Under the pieces are notes generated by a model. It was not told where the DNA came from. It searched no databases and saw only the letters and a list, made by a program, of their open reading frames with translations. This document shows, one piece after another, positions 44,525-56,162 of a stretch of 64,000 nt of DNA. A program made the translations under genes and the position numbers. Numbering within the stretch: the first letter of the stretch is position 1; every line of letters starts with the position of its first letter. Source of the DNA: Moniliophthora roreri (taxonomy: Eukaryota; Basidiomycota; Agaricomycetes; Agaricales; Marasmiaceae); NCBI GenBank assembly GCA_001466705.2, contig LATX02000014.1:1-64000 (forward strand), given 5' to 3'.

Positions 44525-46311
44525 GGTAGGGTTGCTAGCAGCAGCAGCAGCAGTATGAATGAGGATGAACAGTGCGATGAACCAAAAAGACTTTTTAAGA
44601 CAGTCTCTCTATACCTAGAGTGTGACTGAGATGAGAAGAGTAAGTACGCGTGTAGCTTGAACTTGATACGGCGTAATCCATCGGCGCGACGTACGACCGC
44701 AACAACCTAGGCAGAACATCAATGAACGACACGACACGACGAATCATGAAGGAAATGTACTATCGACGGGCCGAATACTTCGTACGCGTACCTGGATACA
44801 TGTGAGCACCTAGTGGAAGATCATCGATTTGCTGGGTGAGAGCGGTCGAGAAGCCCAGTATCAGCATTTATCACGCACGCCAGAAGGGCCCGTCAGTAGT
44901 GTTAAAGTCATGATGAAGGACATGCGGTTTAGGGTGCAAAGCAAGGGTGGGACTAAACATACCCTATAGCTCGTCAGGACGTTGCATGCAGGCGTAAGTA
45001 ACGGTATAAAACTCACCAAAATGTTTCTCAGATTCCACGCTATTTTCCTTGATTATTCCTTCCTTCCCTCTTGATGACGTATGATTTGAGCCTTAAATCT
45101 TCTTTATTCTTTGAAAGAATTTGGTATGTGGGGATGATATGGGTAGTGAGATAGTACGAGCAAGTCGATGCTGAAGACCATCAGCGTGAGGAACAAAGAC
45201 TCGAGCGTGCGAAATAAATTCCAGTGTTGAGAAATCACGCTTGTGCGCTAACCACCATCGTCCCCGCTTTCTCAAACGTGAATGGTGCCGGTCCGCAAAC
45301 CATACTCTGCTCATGATATTGTAATCACTGTGGTTCAGACTCACCTGGTACACCTGACAGTGTCTATACTAGGTTTGGAAGTTGGTATGCAGGTTACTCA
45401 ATTTGATTTCGTACCCGATACCTGCGTAACTCACGGTCTGTCGAGCCCGTACTGCCTCGAGACACTCCTGTCTTGATGCGCCGAGGGACATCACCCAGAA
45501 TTGAAATTTAAAACATGGCGCCCTTAGGCCTTTGGGCGCCGAGTTGAAAGCCGTGCCAAGACTTTGCTCATTTCGATTGCATCTCTTGCTCTGTGACTCG
45601 GTAACATATTCGACGGGGAATTGAAGTTGGCAGCAGCATAATCAAGATGTATCTTCTTCAGGGAAGGACTGGCGATAATCGATGCTGCACCTAGCTAGAC
45701 TCAGTCTCAGGAGTTGAGAAAAACGCCGGCCAAACGCCGACGGAGAACTCTCCAAGTCTAGGGAAACCACAATTAATCAACAGCCGATCTCTTACCGACA
45801 TCGATACTCTGGTCTTTTCAAAATGATGTGGTTTCACGACTTGGAAGGCAGGTTTTACTAGAGATTTTGCGTGCGTGTCATTGTTCAGCTACTCGGACGT
45901 ATGGATTCTGATAATTGACCTAGGCCTCAACTGACTTTGATTGGGGGGATGGCTGTTTGGAAAGCATGATTGTGAACACGACAATTTCAGCCAAATGTTC
46001 GTTATCTCTAGTCTTATTGACATTAGTTAGACAGAATTATATTGGCACAGCAAAGGTTCGATTTCTCACCGAAGACCGAGGCACCTGCACTTCGACCCTT
46101 TACTGCAGGGTCCTGGAGCGTGCGGGGGCGGCGCTTCCTGGCATTTCGAAAAAGTCCGGAGTCACATAACAATGTTGATTGTATTCGCTGATGGCCCAAA
46201 TCATAAGATGTTCGGTCTGTCAGATTCAATTCAACGCCAATCCCAAATGAAACCCTGATAGAATTCAAAAGTGACCGCCCATTCTGGGTATTTTTGGCGC
46301 CAATTGAAGGG
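44525..46311. other. No gene recognised
   Basis: A short GCA repeat lies at 44538-44551. A palindromic hairpin GGCGCCC/GGGCGCC at 45517-45540 has AGGCCT in the loop. Short frames only. Confidence 0.4.
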
Positions 46312-46318
46312 TATAAAA
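46312..46318 (+). promoter_or_regulatory. TATA box of paralogue C
   Basis: TATAAAA 45 nt before the ATG; the block CAATTGAAGGGTATAAAAGG equals that of paralogues A, B and D. Confidence 0.7.
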
Positions 46319-46356
46319 GGCAGGATTTAGTTCGTCGCATCCCTTGTACAGTGACT

Positions 46357-47911
46357 ATGTCCGACTCCTCCGTAACAGAAGAAGATGTTGCACCTTTTAA
46401 TACAATCACGACTATCTTGGTGCAGCCAATGGTGATCCTCACCGTACGTTTACTCTCCCTGTCAGTTTGCCATCTCTCAGCATTCCTCTGTTTCCCCAGG
46501 TTATGCTTTATGTATATGGTAAGTCCAAACCCTTCAGCACAATCACTATGGGGATCTAACATACAACCCGTGCCAGGCATCTACACTGTCCTATTTATCA
46601 TTTCACTCCGTATCCTTGTCCGCCGACCATACCGCCCAAACCGAGCACTCTATATGTTTTTCATCATAGCACTTTTTACCCTGACAAGTGCACTTAATAT
46701 TGTGGAGACTTTTGCCTATGCCCGACAAGCAACCCTCGAGTTTACATTTATGAAGAACCAGGACTGGGCATCCTTTTTGGCATACCTGCAGCACAATAGT
46801 GTGGGAACAATCATACTGTACGTAGGAGTTATTTACAGGGACTTATTACAACTGAGGGGTTCTAGTGGCTTTGAAATGGCTCTGCCGCTATGTTTGGTGT
46901 AAGCCTATTTTTTGTGCATCTGAATTGAATAGATAACCCATTTAAGATAGGTTCACAGCCGATTTGATGCTGGTATGTCTCTCATGGTCATCCTCCTTCA
47001 TGAGTTCTCAAGCTCATTCTCAAATCTGCTCAGCTCCACCGCTGCTATGTGATATGGGGCTTGTCTAAACGAATTCTGTTCCCAATGATCTTTGTTATGC
47101 TTTCACTAGCTAGTATGTCCTCCCTCAATTTGTTTACATTGCCCTGCTCATTCTGGTACTAGTTTGTGACATTGTTGCCACTGTGCTCTCAGTTATTGGT
47201 ATTAACAATTATGCTGATCCAGTGAATCAGCAGCTATACATCCAGGGTTCTATTATAGATGAAGGTTTCTGGTGGGCAAATATGAGTGTCAATATCATTT
47301 TGACATTGCTCACAGGTCAGTCCAGTCTAATCTGTGAGAACCAGACAGAACAGAACTCACTTGCTTGTAGCTGGTCGTATATGGTGGATCAGCCGTGAGG
47401 CACGGAAATATATGGGACCTGCTATTAAAACCAAATATAACACAATTGTAGCTATCATGTATGGTTTTCAACTCTCTTTCAGTTCAGGAGACTGGTTCTC
47501 ACCCATAATCCTTTAGCCTGGAAAGTGGGATCATATACCCCATCTTACTTACTGCTGCCACCCTCATTGATAAATTGGCTGATCCATACCGCTCTGGTTC
47601 TGCTCCTGTTTCACTCTGGATTGTCACATATCAGGTTGCTGTATGTACTGTGTTTCTTTGTTTGTTGTCAGCTGGTTTTAAAATGCTACTCACAGGGAAT
47701 TGCCCCAACATTGATCATTATACGGGCAGCTGAAGGCAAAACTGTTGAACATACAAGCATGAATCAAGCCCTGTCAACCCTTCATTTTGTTGAAGGTCCA
47801 GGTCCAGGATTGGGGAATTCAGATACAATATTGCATGTACAGACAGCTGACATTGAGGCCAGTCTGTCAGTAGGGAGAATAAGAAGTCCAGGTGAGGAAA
47901 AGGCTGCATAG
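46357..47911 (+). CDS. Seven-TM membrane protein, paralogue C
   Basis: Ten exons: 46357-46443, 46500-46518, 46577-46817, 46866-46898, 46951-46972, 47034-47112, 47163-47315, 47371-47458, 47517-47640, 47696-47911. Total 1062 nt, 353 residues; all nine introns are GT-AG. Exons 2 and 5 are micro-exons of 19 and 22 nt, exon 4 is 33 nt. The protein starts MSDSSVTEEDVAPFNTITTI. Seven hydrophobic segments: around GIYTVLFIISL, FFIIALFTLTSAL, MALPLCLVFTADLML, FPMIFVMLSLAI, SVNIILTLLTA, VAIMLESGIIYPI and SLWIVTYQVAGIA. HRCYVIWG after TM3 is the family signature. The C-terminal tail of about 65 residues is polar. Function unknown. It is the only copy on the plus strand, and its first exons are less CpG-poor than those of A, B and D. 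Confidence 0.88.
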
Positions 47912-48237
47912 ATCATGCTACATATTATGGTGTGAACAAACAGTCTACATTCTTCTCCATACATGATGATTACTCTAGATTTCAGATTAGCTGTATGCCA
48001 CTGTTACTTTAAGCATATATAAACTGTGTTCCTTCTAGCTGTGTTCATAAATTCACAAATATATTACATTATGGCTCTTGTTCTGACAATGTCCCCTGGA
48101 AGCATGCATTGAGCTTCCCCCTTGCTTAGGGTTTAAGTAGCAGCTATTGGGGCTCTCTGAAAGCATTTCTGTTGTACTGCTTTCACTAGTCAGTGTTGCT
48201 GGGAGTAGGACTTAAAAAGGCTTGAGCATGATTGAGG
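47912..48237. other. 3' flank of paralogue C, no gene
   Basis: AT-rich, CpG-poor; no frame or repeat recognised. Confidence 0.4.
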
Positions 48238-49153
48238 CAACAGGTGTTTTGTAGACAGAAGATGCCAAAGATTGGTAGCATGGAATATGGAACCTAATGA
48301 TAGAGTTGAAGAGATAATGTAGGATAATGAGATAGAGTAGGCATGAGTTACAAGGACCTGCAAGTACTTACAAGTCTCTGATGACTTGTGACTTGCAATG
48401 ACTTGCCATAAGCTATGCAAGTTAACTTGAAGCAAGTCTTAAACAAGTCACAGGTACATGATCTCAACTCTATGCAAGTTGCAAGTACTTGCCAGGTATA
48501 CTTGCCAAATACTTGCTAGCTGTTGTTAGATGAATATATGTGTATATTCTCTGCACCATTATTTAGAGATACACAAGTTGAAAGTATAGTTATTCAATTA
48601 TCTGGTTATTGTAGGGCTCCTGCTGTGAACTTTCAGTTACAAATGAGTCATTGTACAATATAATTGTAGCAGTATTGACTAACATTCTATTTTCATAGAA
48701 GCTAGAACCTCTCTACAGGCTACTAGAACACTCAGGTGGCCTTAATTTTGAGGTTAATATATTTGCCAGATTGCCACAAGGTCAGATAGGCTGACATTCT
48801 ATTATAAGATGCATTAGTCAATCATTATAGAATTATAGAATTATATTGGCTCAAAGCAGGTATTAACTCATGCTGACCTCTTTAATGAAAATGGTGTTGG
48901 CACCATGGCTTTGAGCAGAAGACCACTATAACTAATATCATCTTTTGATGCACACTAGCAACAAAATCCATTTACTGCTCCAGTTTCTTCTTTCTACTAC
49001 CTTTTGTTCACTTCTCTCTCATTACTTCTCTCTATTGTACATGTCTGTTTCGTTCAGACTGCTACTTGTCCAATTTTCTGCCACATGTTGTCACTGTAGC
49101 TGATTCCTAAGAGTCCATCTGACTTCCCTCTTCATTTCCATAACTCTGCATGG
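48238..49153. repeat. Repeat Y, copy 1 (interrupted by a 558-bp insertion)
   Basis: Matches 63588-64000 on the same strand: CAACAGGTGTTTTGTAGACA at the left and GCTTTGAGCAGAAGACCACT further on. Most differences are CG in the other copy changed to TG or CA here. The insertion at 48331-48888 is absent from the other copy. Confidence 0.75.
48331..48888. mobile_element. MITE-like insertion in repeat Y, probable TAATGA duplication
   Basis: Found by comparing repeat Y copies. TAATGA flanks it at 48325-48330 and forms its last six nt (48883-48888). Imperfect inverted ends AGAGTAGGCATGAGTTA and, inverted, AGAGGTCAGCATGAGTTA. Inside, ACTTGCAAGT-type palindromes recur several times. No coding capacity. 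The class is unknown. Confidence 0.55.
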
Positions 49154-49291
49154 GATGTACAGGTTCTAAACTGCTTTCATAATCTTGCATACTTGGGAAT
49201 GTTTCTAACTGGACTCTTGACATTGGGCTGGTGAAGCTTTGAACATGGTTTGAGCATTTTACAGATTACTAATGAGTGCAAACACAATGCC

Positions 49292-49767
49292 TGTTACGTT
49301 ACTTGCATAGCAACGTCGACTCAACTACCTTAACAGAGTGTAACCTCCGTTCGAAGTAGTTATTACAAGTTCAAGTTCAAGTTCGTTCAGTGGATACTGA
49401 AGTTCAGAGATCCTTCGATATCGGCGTTGACACAAGTATAGATTAACCAGGTCAAGCTAAAGACTTAGAGTCTTAGCTTGAGCGCTTAAATACGTTACAA
49501 CCGAGTAGATGCTAACTACATATAGATAGCCGATGAACTCGGTGATTGTCTAAGGTTTCCTGAAGCTATCGGGATCTGAGTAATACAGTATAAAGGGATA
49601 AGTAAATGGGGACAGGGAAGGTGTACGAGTCTGATGGAAGAAGAAGCATAGGTATGAGAAGGAAATAGGGACAGGGAAGGTGTACAAGTCCGATGGAAGA
49701 AGAAGCATAGGAAGTGTTACAATGAGAGAAGGGAAAGAAAGGGAAAGAAATGAGAATATCTGTAACA
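49292..49767 (-). repeat. 3' LTR (left) of the second chromovirus
   Basis: 476 bp. Contains a 61-nt tandem duplication (GGGACAGGGAAGGTGTACRA to GAAGCATAGG, twice), a TATTTAAG box (minus, 49485-49492) and the priming block at 49449-49458. Confidence 0.95.
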
Positions 49768-49809
49768 TTACCCCCTCAACAAGGGGCAAACTCCGTTTTG
49801 CCTTTTTAT

Positions 49810-50757
49810 TTACGATTCTCCGTCTCCATACAGCTCTGTGTCGTAATCATAAGATGTATCCGGCCTATCATCCAGGTCCGGCATCTCTTCTACAGTTCCC
49901 ATCCGTGGAGTCGCCAGCGGATCAGAGGTCGGCTGCCAACCCATGGCTTGCCGCTCCTCAACTGAAAGTAACCTCACCTTTCTCGGGTCCGCTCCTACGA
50001 ATAACAGCTGGGCATCTCGGTCGTATTCCTCCTGCAGCATCTCAACATTCTCCTCCAAGGTTGTCGTAGGGCTCGTCATTATACCACCATTCATCGTCAT
50101 AACGGCGACCATCCGACAGAGAGTCTGAGCCTGAATTAGACCGTCTGCATGCAATGCAGCCAGACCTTCGTTGGTCAGGGCAGTGGCCAGATGTATGTCC
50201 AGGCTGAGTTTTGAAGCATCGACGACACATGTACTGCGGGCAATGTCGGGCAAAATGGCGCTCCAATCTGCACACAGGGCAGAGACGTGGTCGACGAGCT
50301 GCATCATCGGGGTCGGGGCCGGAGTCGGACTTCTCAAGCTGAGAATCGGTGGGTCTTCGACGTTTGCGGGGATTTTGTTCTTCCGATCTTCGTCCTCGAC
50401 CGCGTCCTCTGACTCCACGAGAACAGCCTCCCCTCCAACCGCGGGGATATACTCCACCTTCTGGTGGAACTGTGGCTTCAGGCATCTGAAGATTTCGGGG
50501 GTCAGTGGCAGTAGGAGGTTCGGGCTGAGAGGGGGCGACGGAGTCGAGCGATTTGATCTTAGGTTTGATGTCGGGATCAGGAGTGGGGTCAGGATAAACG
50601 AGGGTGCTGTCGGGTTCGGGGGAGAAATGGGTAGTGGCAGGGAATCCAGATTCGTCGTTAGCGGGTTCAGTGGTGAGTCTAGAGATGAGACTCCGAGTGT
50701 CATTGAGGTCGGGACGGGGGTATCCGTTCCCATCAGTTCGTCGTCCGAGTCGGTCAA
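49810..50757 (-). CDS. ORF4: overlapping gene in +1 frame of ORF3, second family
   Basis: Intact 315-residue frame starting MTDSDDELMGTDTPVPTSM at 50757, stop at 49810, 43 nt from the LTR. It overlaps ORF3 by about 715 nt in the +1 phase, the same phase as in copy 1. The N-terminal half is Pro/Ser/Leu-rich; the C-terminal half has VSALCADWSAILPD, KLSLDIHLATALTNEGLAAL and an acidic tail (MPDLDDRPDTSYDYDTELY). The central block aligns with ORF4 at 5441-6439. No domain recognised. Cross-family conservation of an overlapped frame supports a real product. Confidence 0.7.
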   Translation of the reverse strand: MTDSDDELMGTDTPVPTSMTLGVSSLDSPLNPLTTNLDSLPLPISPPNPTAPSFILTPLLIPTSNLRSNRSTPSPPLSPNLLLPLTPEIFRCLKPQFHQKVEYIPAVGGEAVLVESEDAVEDEDRKNKIPANVEDPPILSLRSPTPAPTPMMQLVDHVSALCADWSAILPDIARSTCVVDASKLSLDIHLATALTNEGLAALHADGLIQAQTLCRMVAVMTMNGGIMTSPTTTLEENVEMLQEEYDRDAQLLFVGADPRKVRLLSVEERQAMGWQPTSDPLATPRMGTVEEMPDLDDRPDTSYDYDTELYGDGES

Positions 50758-51220
50758 GGAGGCTGAAGGTGAGGGGATTAGGGTACTCTGACATCACTCT
50801 GGGATCTGCGGGAGGAGGCATGGACAAATGGGGGTGGTAGGGAAATGTGGACAGTACTGTGACGGGACCTTTGAGTCCCAACTGATAGTTACAGGCGTAC
50901 ATCACCTGGTTTGCAATCTCAAGGCTGCAGCTTTCAACGATTCTTTCGAAAAGCTTTCGTTGACCCCTGAGGAAAAAGAGGCTTTTGACGCAGGGTTCCA
51001 GTCAGTTGTGCTGATTAGTGGCGTTTCGGATTTGATCGTCGTACTGTCCGGTATTGAAAAGATGAAGGAGCTGGTAGGGGTTTGGCTTGAGGCCGTTTGG
51101 GTAGGTGATGTTTTCTCCGTATTGTCCTTCTCCCGACACAGTAGGAACAGGGCTCTGGTCTTGGGCTGGCTGGCTGCTAGCAAGAGAAGAGGAAGAGGCG
51201 GTGGAGAATGCATTGGACAT
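50042..51220 (-). pseudogene. ORF3: post-integrase gene with tandem zinc knuckles, second family
   Basis: ATG 51220 lies 42 nt after the pol stop. The frame has one TGA (51002-51004) and is then open for 287 codons from 50905. N-terminal region: NPYQLLHLFNTGQYDDQ and FFLRGQRKLFER, matching copy 1 (FELLYLMNCEHYDEEL, VFLRGQRRQ). Middle: Pro-rich, then an Arg/Gly-rich basic patch (RGWRGGCSRGVRGRGRGRR). C-terminus: CPVC-x4-H-x4-C and, four residues later, CRRC-x6-H-x4-C, the same spacing as copy 1. The basic patch and knuckles suggest RNA or DNA binding. Not a recognised envelope, and not part of standard chromovirus pol. Confidence 0.75.
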
Positions 51221-51261
51221 GACTACGATGGTTCAGTGGGGATGGGATCCTTAGGCTTTAC

Positions 51262-54200
51262 TCAATGTTTCCTTATATATTTCTTGAGAAGGTCTAGACA
51301 ATTCACCATCCCTTCCATTCGAATCCATCGATTATGGGATGAGTCATAACCAGTGTATGATACGAGGAATTCTCGTGGTCATTTCTTCGGCCTGTGTCCT
51401 ACCACCGCTTCTACTTCATATTCTTCGAACCCTTCAATGAGATCTGGAGGTGGTTCCGTGAAGCTCAGTCCATGGGCCTCGGTCTGTTTGAAGGGTGACA
51501 ACAAGGCTGCGTGGAAAACGGGGTGGATCTTCCATTGATGGGGTAGATCTAGCTTGTACGTTACTGGTCCAAGTACCTTAAGGATCTTGAACGGTCCTTC
51601 CCTTTTTGGGGCTAGCTTCTTCGATGGGTATCCCGTGGCCAGATTCTTTGCTTCTAGCCAAACCTTTTGTCCTTCTTCAAATACATCCAGTTTTTGTTTT
51701 TCCCTTCATATCATCTGCTGTCGTGCTAACTCCAGCAAGCTCGCAGTTTCTTCTTGTACCCCTTTCCACTCTTGGAGTCGTTCTTCTACTGACGGAATCG
51801 TTGTTTTTTCAAATACTGTTGGGAGTGGACGGGGGTGATATCCCATCATCATGAAGAATGGGGACTTCTTGAGAACTGAGTGAGTTCGATTGTTGTGAGC
51901 GAATTCTGCTAAGGGGAGGTACTCCTTCCATCGAGTCTGTTCTTTTGCACAAAATGCTCTGAGATAGACCTCGATTTCTTGATTTACTCGTTCTGTTTCT
52001 CCGTTTGTCTGTGGGTGGAATGCTGTACTCATGGAATGTTTGATAGACAGCTGTTTTCCCATCTCCTGGAACACTTCTGCAGCAAATCTAGGGTCCCGAT
52101 TGGATATAATTCGATCCAGTAGTCCGAATCTTTTGTAGAGGTGTTGAATTAACATCTCCGCTACCTTGGTGGCGTCCGTGGTTTTGGCGCATGGGGTAAA
52201 AATTACCCCCTTCGTAGATGAGTAGTCCACCACGACTAGAATTGAATCCATTTTGTCGCATTTGGGGAGATCGGTAATAAGATCCATGGTGCAAACTTGG
52301 AAAGGGAAGGTGTTCGGTGTTACCTGCATGGGTTGAATCGGGGTCCTCGTTGGGTGTGTGATAATTTTGGACTGTTGGCAGATTACGCAACCATCAACGA
52401 ATGACCTGATGAATTTAGCTATTCCCGGCCACCAAAAGTCTTGTTGCACTTGCTCGATGGTGTTCCACTGTCCAGGATGTCCCACTCCTAGGGTCTCGTG
52501 AATAGACTGCACTATTCGTCGGCGGAGGTCGATATCATTTGGAACATAAACTCAATTCTGGAAGAAGAGTAAATCTCCTTCGATCTTCCAATCTGATAAT
52601 GCAGACTTGATTGGCGGCACACCTTGGTGTAATAATTGTTCCAAAGCCGACTTATGAAAGTCGTCCGGGCCCAATCATTCTGCTATATCTTCCTTCATCC
52701 CCAGATCGATCCCCTTGATGAAAAGTCGGTCGGGTAGTACCACGATATCTTCGTTATCGCTGTCGACATCATCCTGCTCGTTACTTCGCCGTGATAGAGC
52801 ATCTGCTTGGGAGATCGATTTTCCTGGGACATGTACCAGCCCTAGATCGAATTCTGATAAGAAAAGGCTCCATCTCGCTTGTCGTCTGTTCAGTTTTTGT
52901 GCGGTCCAGAAATACGTTAAATTTTTGTGATCCAAAAGAACCATGATTTTGAACTTCCCGCCCATGAGGTAGTGATGCCATTCCATCAACGCTTGGTATA
53001 TTGCAAGAAGTTCACGATCATAGATCTCGTAATTCCTTTCTGTAGGAGAAAATGACTTGGATAGGTATCCACATGGATGCCATTCACCATCTGCTCCCTT
53101 CTGTCTAAGAATGGCGCCTGTGGCCCATTTTGAAGCATCGGCCTCTATTACAAAAGGTTTGTCGACATCCGGCATGACTAGTATTGGTTCAGAGAGGAAC
53201 TTCGCTTTCAGGAGGTCAAAGGCTAGTTGACATTGCATTGTCCAGTCGAACTTCCGATTTTTCTGCAGTAGGTCGTTCAAGGGTCTTGTTAAATGTGCAT
53301 ACTTCCCAATGAACTTCCTATAGAAATTCCCGAATCCCAGGAACGCACGTACCCCTTTTACTGTCTGTGGGGGTTCCCAATCGGCTATTCCTGCCAGTTT
53401 TACTGGATCCATGGCAATGTACCCTGGTCTGATGACCATTCCCAGAAACACTACTTCCGTCACATCGAATTCGCATTTCTCCGGTTTGAGGAACAGGTCG
53501 TGTTCCTTGAGGCGATGCATTAGCTGTTCCGTACGTCTCCTATGTTCATTTTAATCTTTAGAGAAGATAAGGATGTCATCCATATACACTACACACCACC
53601 CTTCGTCAATGAAATCGGAGAGGATGTCGTTCATAAAGGCTTGGAAGGTGGCAGGGGAGTTGCTTAGTCCAAAAAACATAACAGTTGGCTCAAAGAGCCC
53701 TCTGTTCATTTTGAAAGCGGCTTTCCATTGGTCTCCATCCTTTATCCTGACGTTATTGTATCCGTTTCGAAGGTCGAGTTTCGTAAATATTGTTGCTCCT
53801 TTTAATTTGTCAAGGAGTTCCGATATTAAGGGTAGGGGGTAGGCGTTTTTCACTGTTCCTTTGTTGAGTTCCCTGTAATCCTGCGTAGGTCTTAATGCTC
53901 CTTTCTCTTTTTTGCCACAAAGAAGAAGGGGGAAGCCATCGGAGATTTTGATTTGCAAATGTATCCTTTCCTTAAATTTTCTTCGATGAACTTGTCCTGC
54001 TCTTCTTGTTCCAAGGGGCTTAACAGGTATAATTTACAATTTCTCGGGGTGAAGTCCGGTTTGAGATCGATTGCGTGATTGTACGTTCGAGCAGGTGGGA
54101 ACTGTTCCGCTTTCCCTTTTTCAAAGCGATCTCGGTATCCATGCAGATAGTTGGAGATAAGCTCCTCTATCTCTTTCTTAACTGTCTGATGCTGGTGAGC

Positions 54201-54728
54201 CATCTCTTGTGACGCTGTAGTCTTGGCCCCTATAAGGACTTCCGGTTCGAGATTGTCTAACACCCCTTTAAATCATCTGATCTGAATCTTCCGGCAGAGC
54301 TGGAATTGGACTTCTCCTGTCTCCCAGTCGATCACAGGGTTATGGTGTCGTAGCCATGGAAGCCCCAAGATTATTTCTTCGTCGCCGATGCCCGAGATCA
54401 TGAAGTTTTCTCGAAATTCCTTTCCAGCAATTCGGAATTCAAGTTCCACAACATATGTTATCCATGCTGTTTTATTGGCTGTTCCGTCGACATTAAAAAC
54501 TCGGATCTTTTCCGGCAACTGTATCCATCTCTTTCCAAGCGTTCTGGTGAGCCTCGTGCTTATGAATCTTCCTCCTGCTCCTGAGTCTAGCAAGGCCTTT
54601 GTTTCGATGTTTTTCATTCCCACTTTGTACTGGAGAGGGATATGCATAGAATTTCAGTCCATCTTAGCTAGTACAAAGTGTGAAATAGTTATCGGCGGTG
54701 GAGACATCGTCCTTGTCCGCCGGTTCAA
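51262..54728 (-). pseudogene. pol: pol of the second chromovirus
   Basis: -1 frame from gag. Protease ALLDSGAGGRF (54273-54647). RT with [10 protein letters not shown] near 53575. RNase H, integrase and a chromodomain (EYEVEAVVGHRPKK ... REFLVSYTGYDSSHNRW) ending at TGA 51262. Lesions: a TGA shortly after the frameshift signal (54658 region), a stop at 54270, one frameshift near 53900 (VAKKRKEH against KKEKGALRP), TAA near 53553, and stops near 52677, 52555 and in the chromodomain. The second catalytic Asp of integrase is Asn (ISNRDPRF, codon 52099-52101), which alone should abolish integration. Confidence 0.93.
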
Positions 54729-54734
54729 AAACCC
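54694..54734 (-). promoter_or_regulatory. -1 programmed frameshift signal, second family
   Basis: GGGTTTT (54734-54728) then TGA (54727-54725), as in the first family. A stem GGCGG/CCGCC (54721-54717 with 54698-54694), extended by ACA/TGT, starts 6 nt after the heptamer... the spacer is TGAACC with the last bases free. The stem sequence differs from the first family while position is kept. Confidence 0.75.
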
Positions 54735-56122
54735 TCCTGTTCCATCAGATCAAGAAGGAAGTCCTTGTCTTCTTTCGGCTGTTCATTCACCAGTGCTCTG
54801 ATCTTAGCAAATCTCTCTTCTCTCATAAGCTTCTTCGGCTCTTCCTGTTTTCATTTGTCCTTCTTCGGTGTATCTGGACAATCTCTGATGCAATGTCCGG
54901 CCCTTCTGCATCTGAAGCATAATCCCTTCGTCATATACTCCTTTCGGTCGATCTTGGCAATTTGTTTGATAGCGACTTCTTCCTTTTTCCTAAAACTTCT
55001 CTGGGGTTTCCTTCCCCCGTGTTCTTCATCCCACGTCTTTCCGTATTCCAGTGCCTGCTTGTAACTTTCGTCGAACAGGATGGTGGCATCCATCCAATCC
55101 TTAATTGTAGTAGGGGCGCCTTCTGGTCTTGTCATGATCTTGAGCGCCAAACTTCTGGGTAACCCCCTCTTGAACGCTACTATTTGTGCTGCATCGTTAT
55201 ACCCAGTTTGTTTTGCCAGATAGGTGAATTGATACGTATACTCGTCTGCTCTTTCCTTCATCCTTAGGTCCTTGAGTTCGAGCTGTGCTTTTAGAGCAGG
55301 ATTGAGGGGTTCGAGAGAGGTCCTAAAATCTTCCAAGAACTCCATCCAAGTGACCTTTTCGGCATCCTTGTCATATGCGAGTAGCAGATCAGTTTTGTCG
55401 TTTTTCCAGAATTCTCCAGGTCCGTCCATCATGTATGAAAGGAGAAAGAGTTTCTTCAATCTGTCAGGGAACACTTTCGGATTAAGCGCTACGTAAATCA
55501 ACACTTCTCTGAGGAATTTCTTCACATCTTTTCGTGCTCCCGTAAAGGCTCTTGGGAGTGCTGCCTTCACTTCTTTCACCGCCAATACTACCTGTACTGG
55601 CATCGCGGAACCTATGACAGCTTCTTCAGCTACTGGTTCCTCTCTCTTGGGTCTGCTCCCAGATGGTTTCTTGTCTTCCGACATTGCTTCAATTTGTGTC
55701 TTCGGTGATCGGGGACTGTTCTTTAGTCCTTGTAACAGTCGTTGGAAGGGGTCTAGCTCCTCTGGAGAGTTGGTAGAGATATTCAATGTATCCGAGTCTG
55801 ATGGCTTCGGTGTATTCAGTGAGAACTCTTCTTCGTGTTCGATCGGTTTCAATCCAATCGGAGTGAATGACGGGGTCGAGATTCTCCTTGTTCCTGGGTC
55901 GTCGACAGGTGTCTCTGTTAGTGGCTGACTCGTTAGCGATGGCAAGTGCAAGGGGGTCAATAGTTCTCTGCGGGACGCTCGGGTTAACGGTGGGATCACT
56001 TGTCCACCAGGGTTCAATATGGATTGGGTTGGTTGCCCACACCGGAGCACCTCTGCTTCGGCGATGTCCTGTTCTAGCTGTCGTTCGTTCCGTTGCGACG
56101 TCTTGCTGTTCCTAGGTGATGC
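54725..56122 (-). pseudogene. gag: gag of the second chromovirus
   Basis: The frame is open from 56122; no ATG in a good early position, the first alternative being GTG 56050 (LRCGQPTQSIL). A TGA at 54851-54853 is the only break before the natural stop at 54725. The capsid part contains WMEFLEDFRTSLEPLNP and FKRGLPRSLALKIM; the zinc knuckle CFRCRRAGHCIRDC is intact (C-x2-C-x4-H-x4-C). The end LLDLMEQEGF equals FDLMGKEGF of the first family just before the slippery site. Confidence 0.9.
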
Positions 56123-56150
56123 CTAAACCTGGGTAGGTCAGCAATCGATC

Positions 56151-56160
56151 AGCTTGACCT
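56151..56160 (-). other. Putative self-priming PBS, second family
   Basis: AGGTCAAGCT on the minus strand, two nt from the 5' LTR. Its complement AGCTTGACCT is in each LTR (right copy 56320-56329), 34 nt after a TATTTAAG box. The same block and layout as in the first family, though the LTRs are otherwise unrelated. The following GCTGACCTACCCAGGTTTAG is also shared with the first family. Confidence 0.6.
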
Positions 56161-56162
56161 TG

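Noticed and set aside
44531..44551. GCA repeat before the oxidase pseudogene as a coding polyglutamine tract
   Set aside because: Only five units, upstream of the ATG and outside any supported frame.
50171..50791. 206-codon plus-strand frame over ORF3/ORF4
   Set aside because: Antisense to two conserved minus-strand frames; no motif and no counterpart in copy 1, so a shadow of the overlapping pair.
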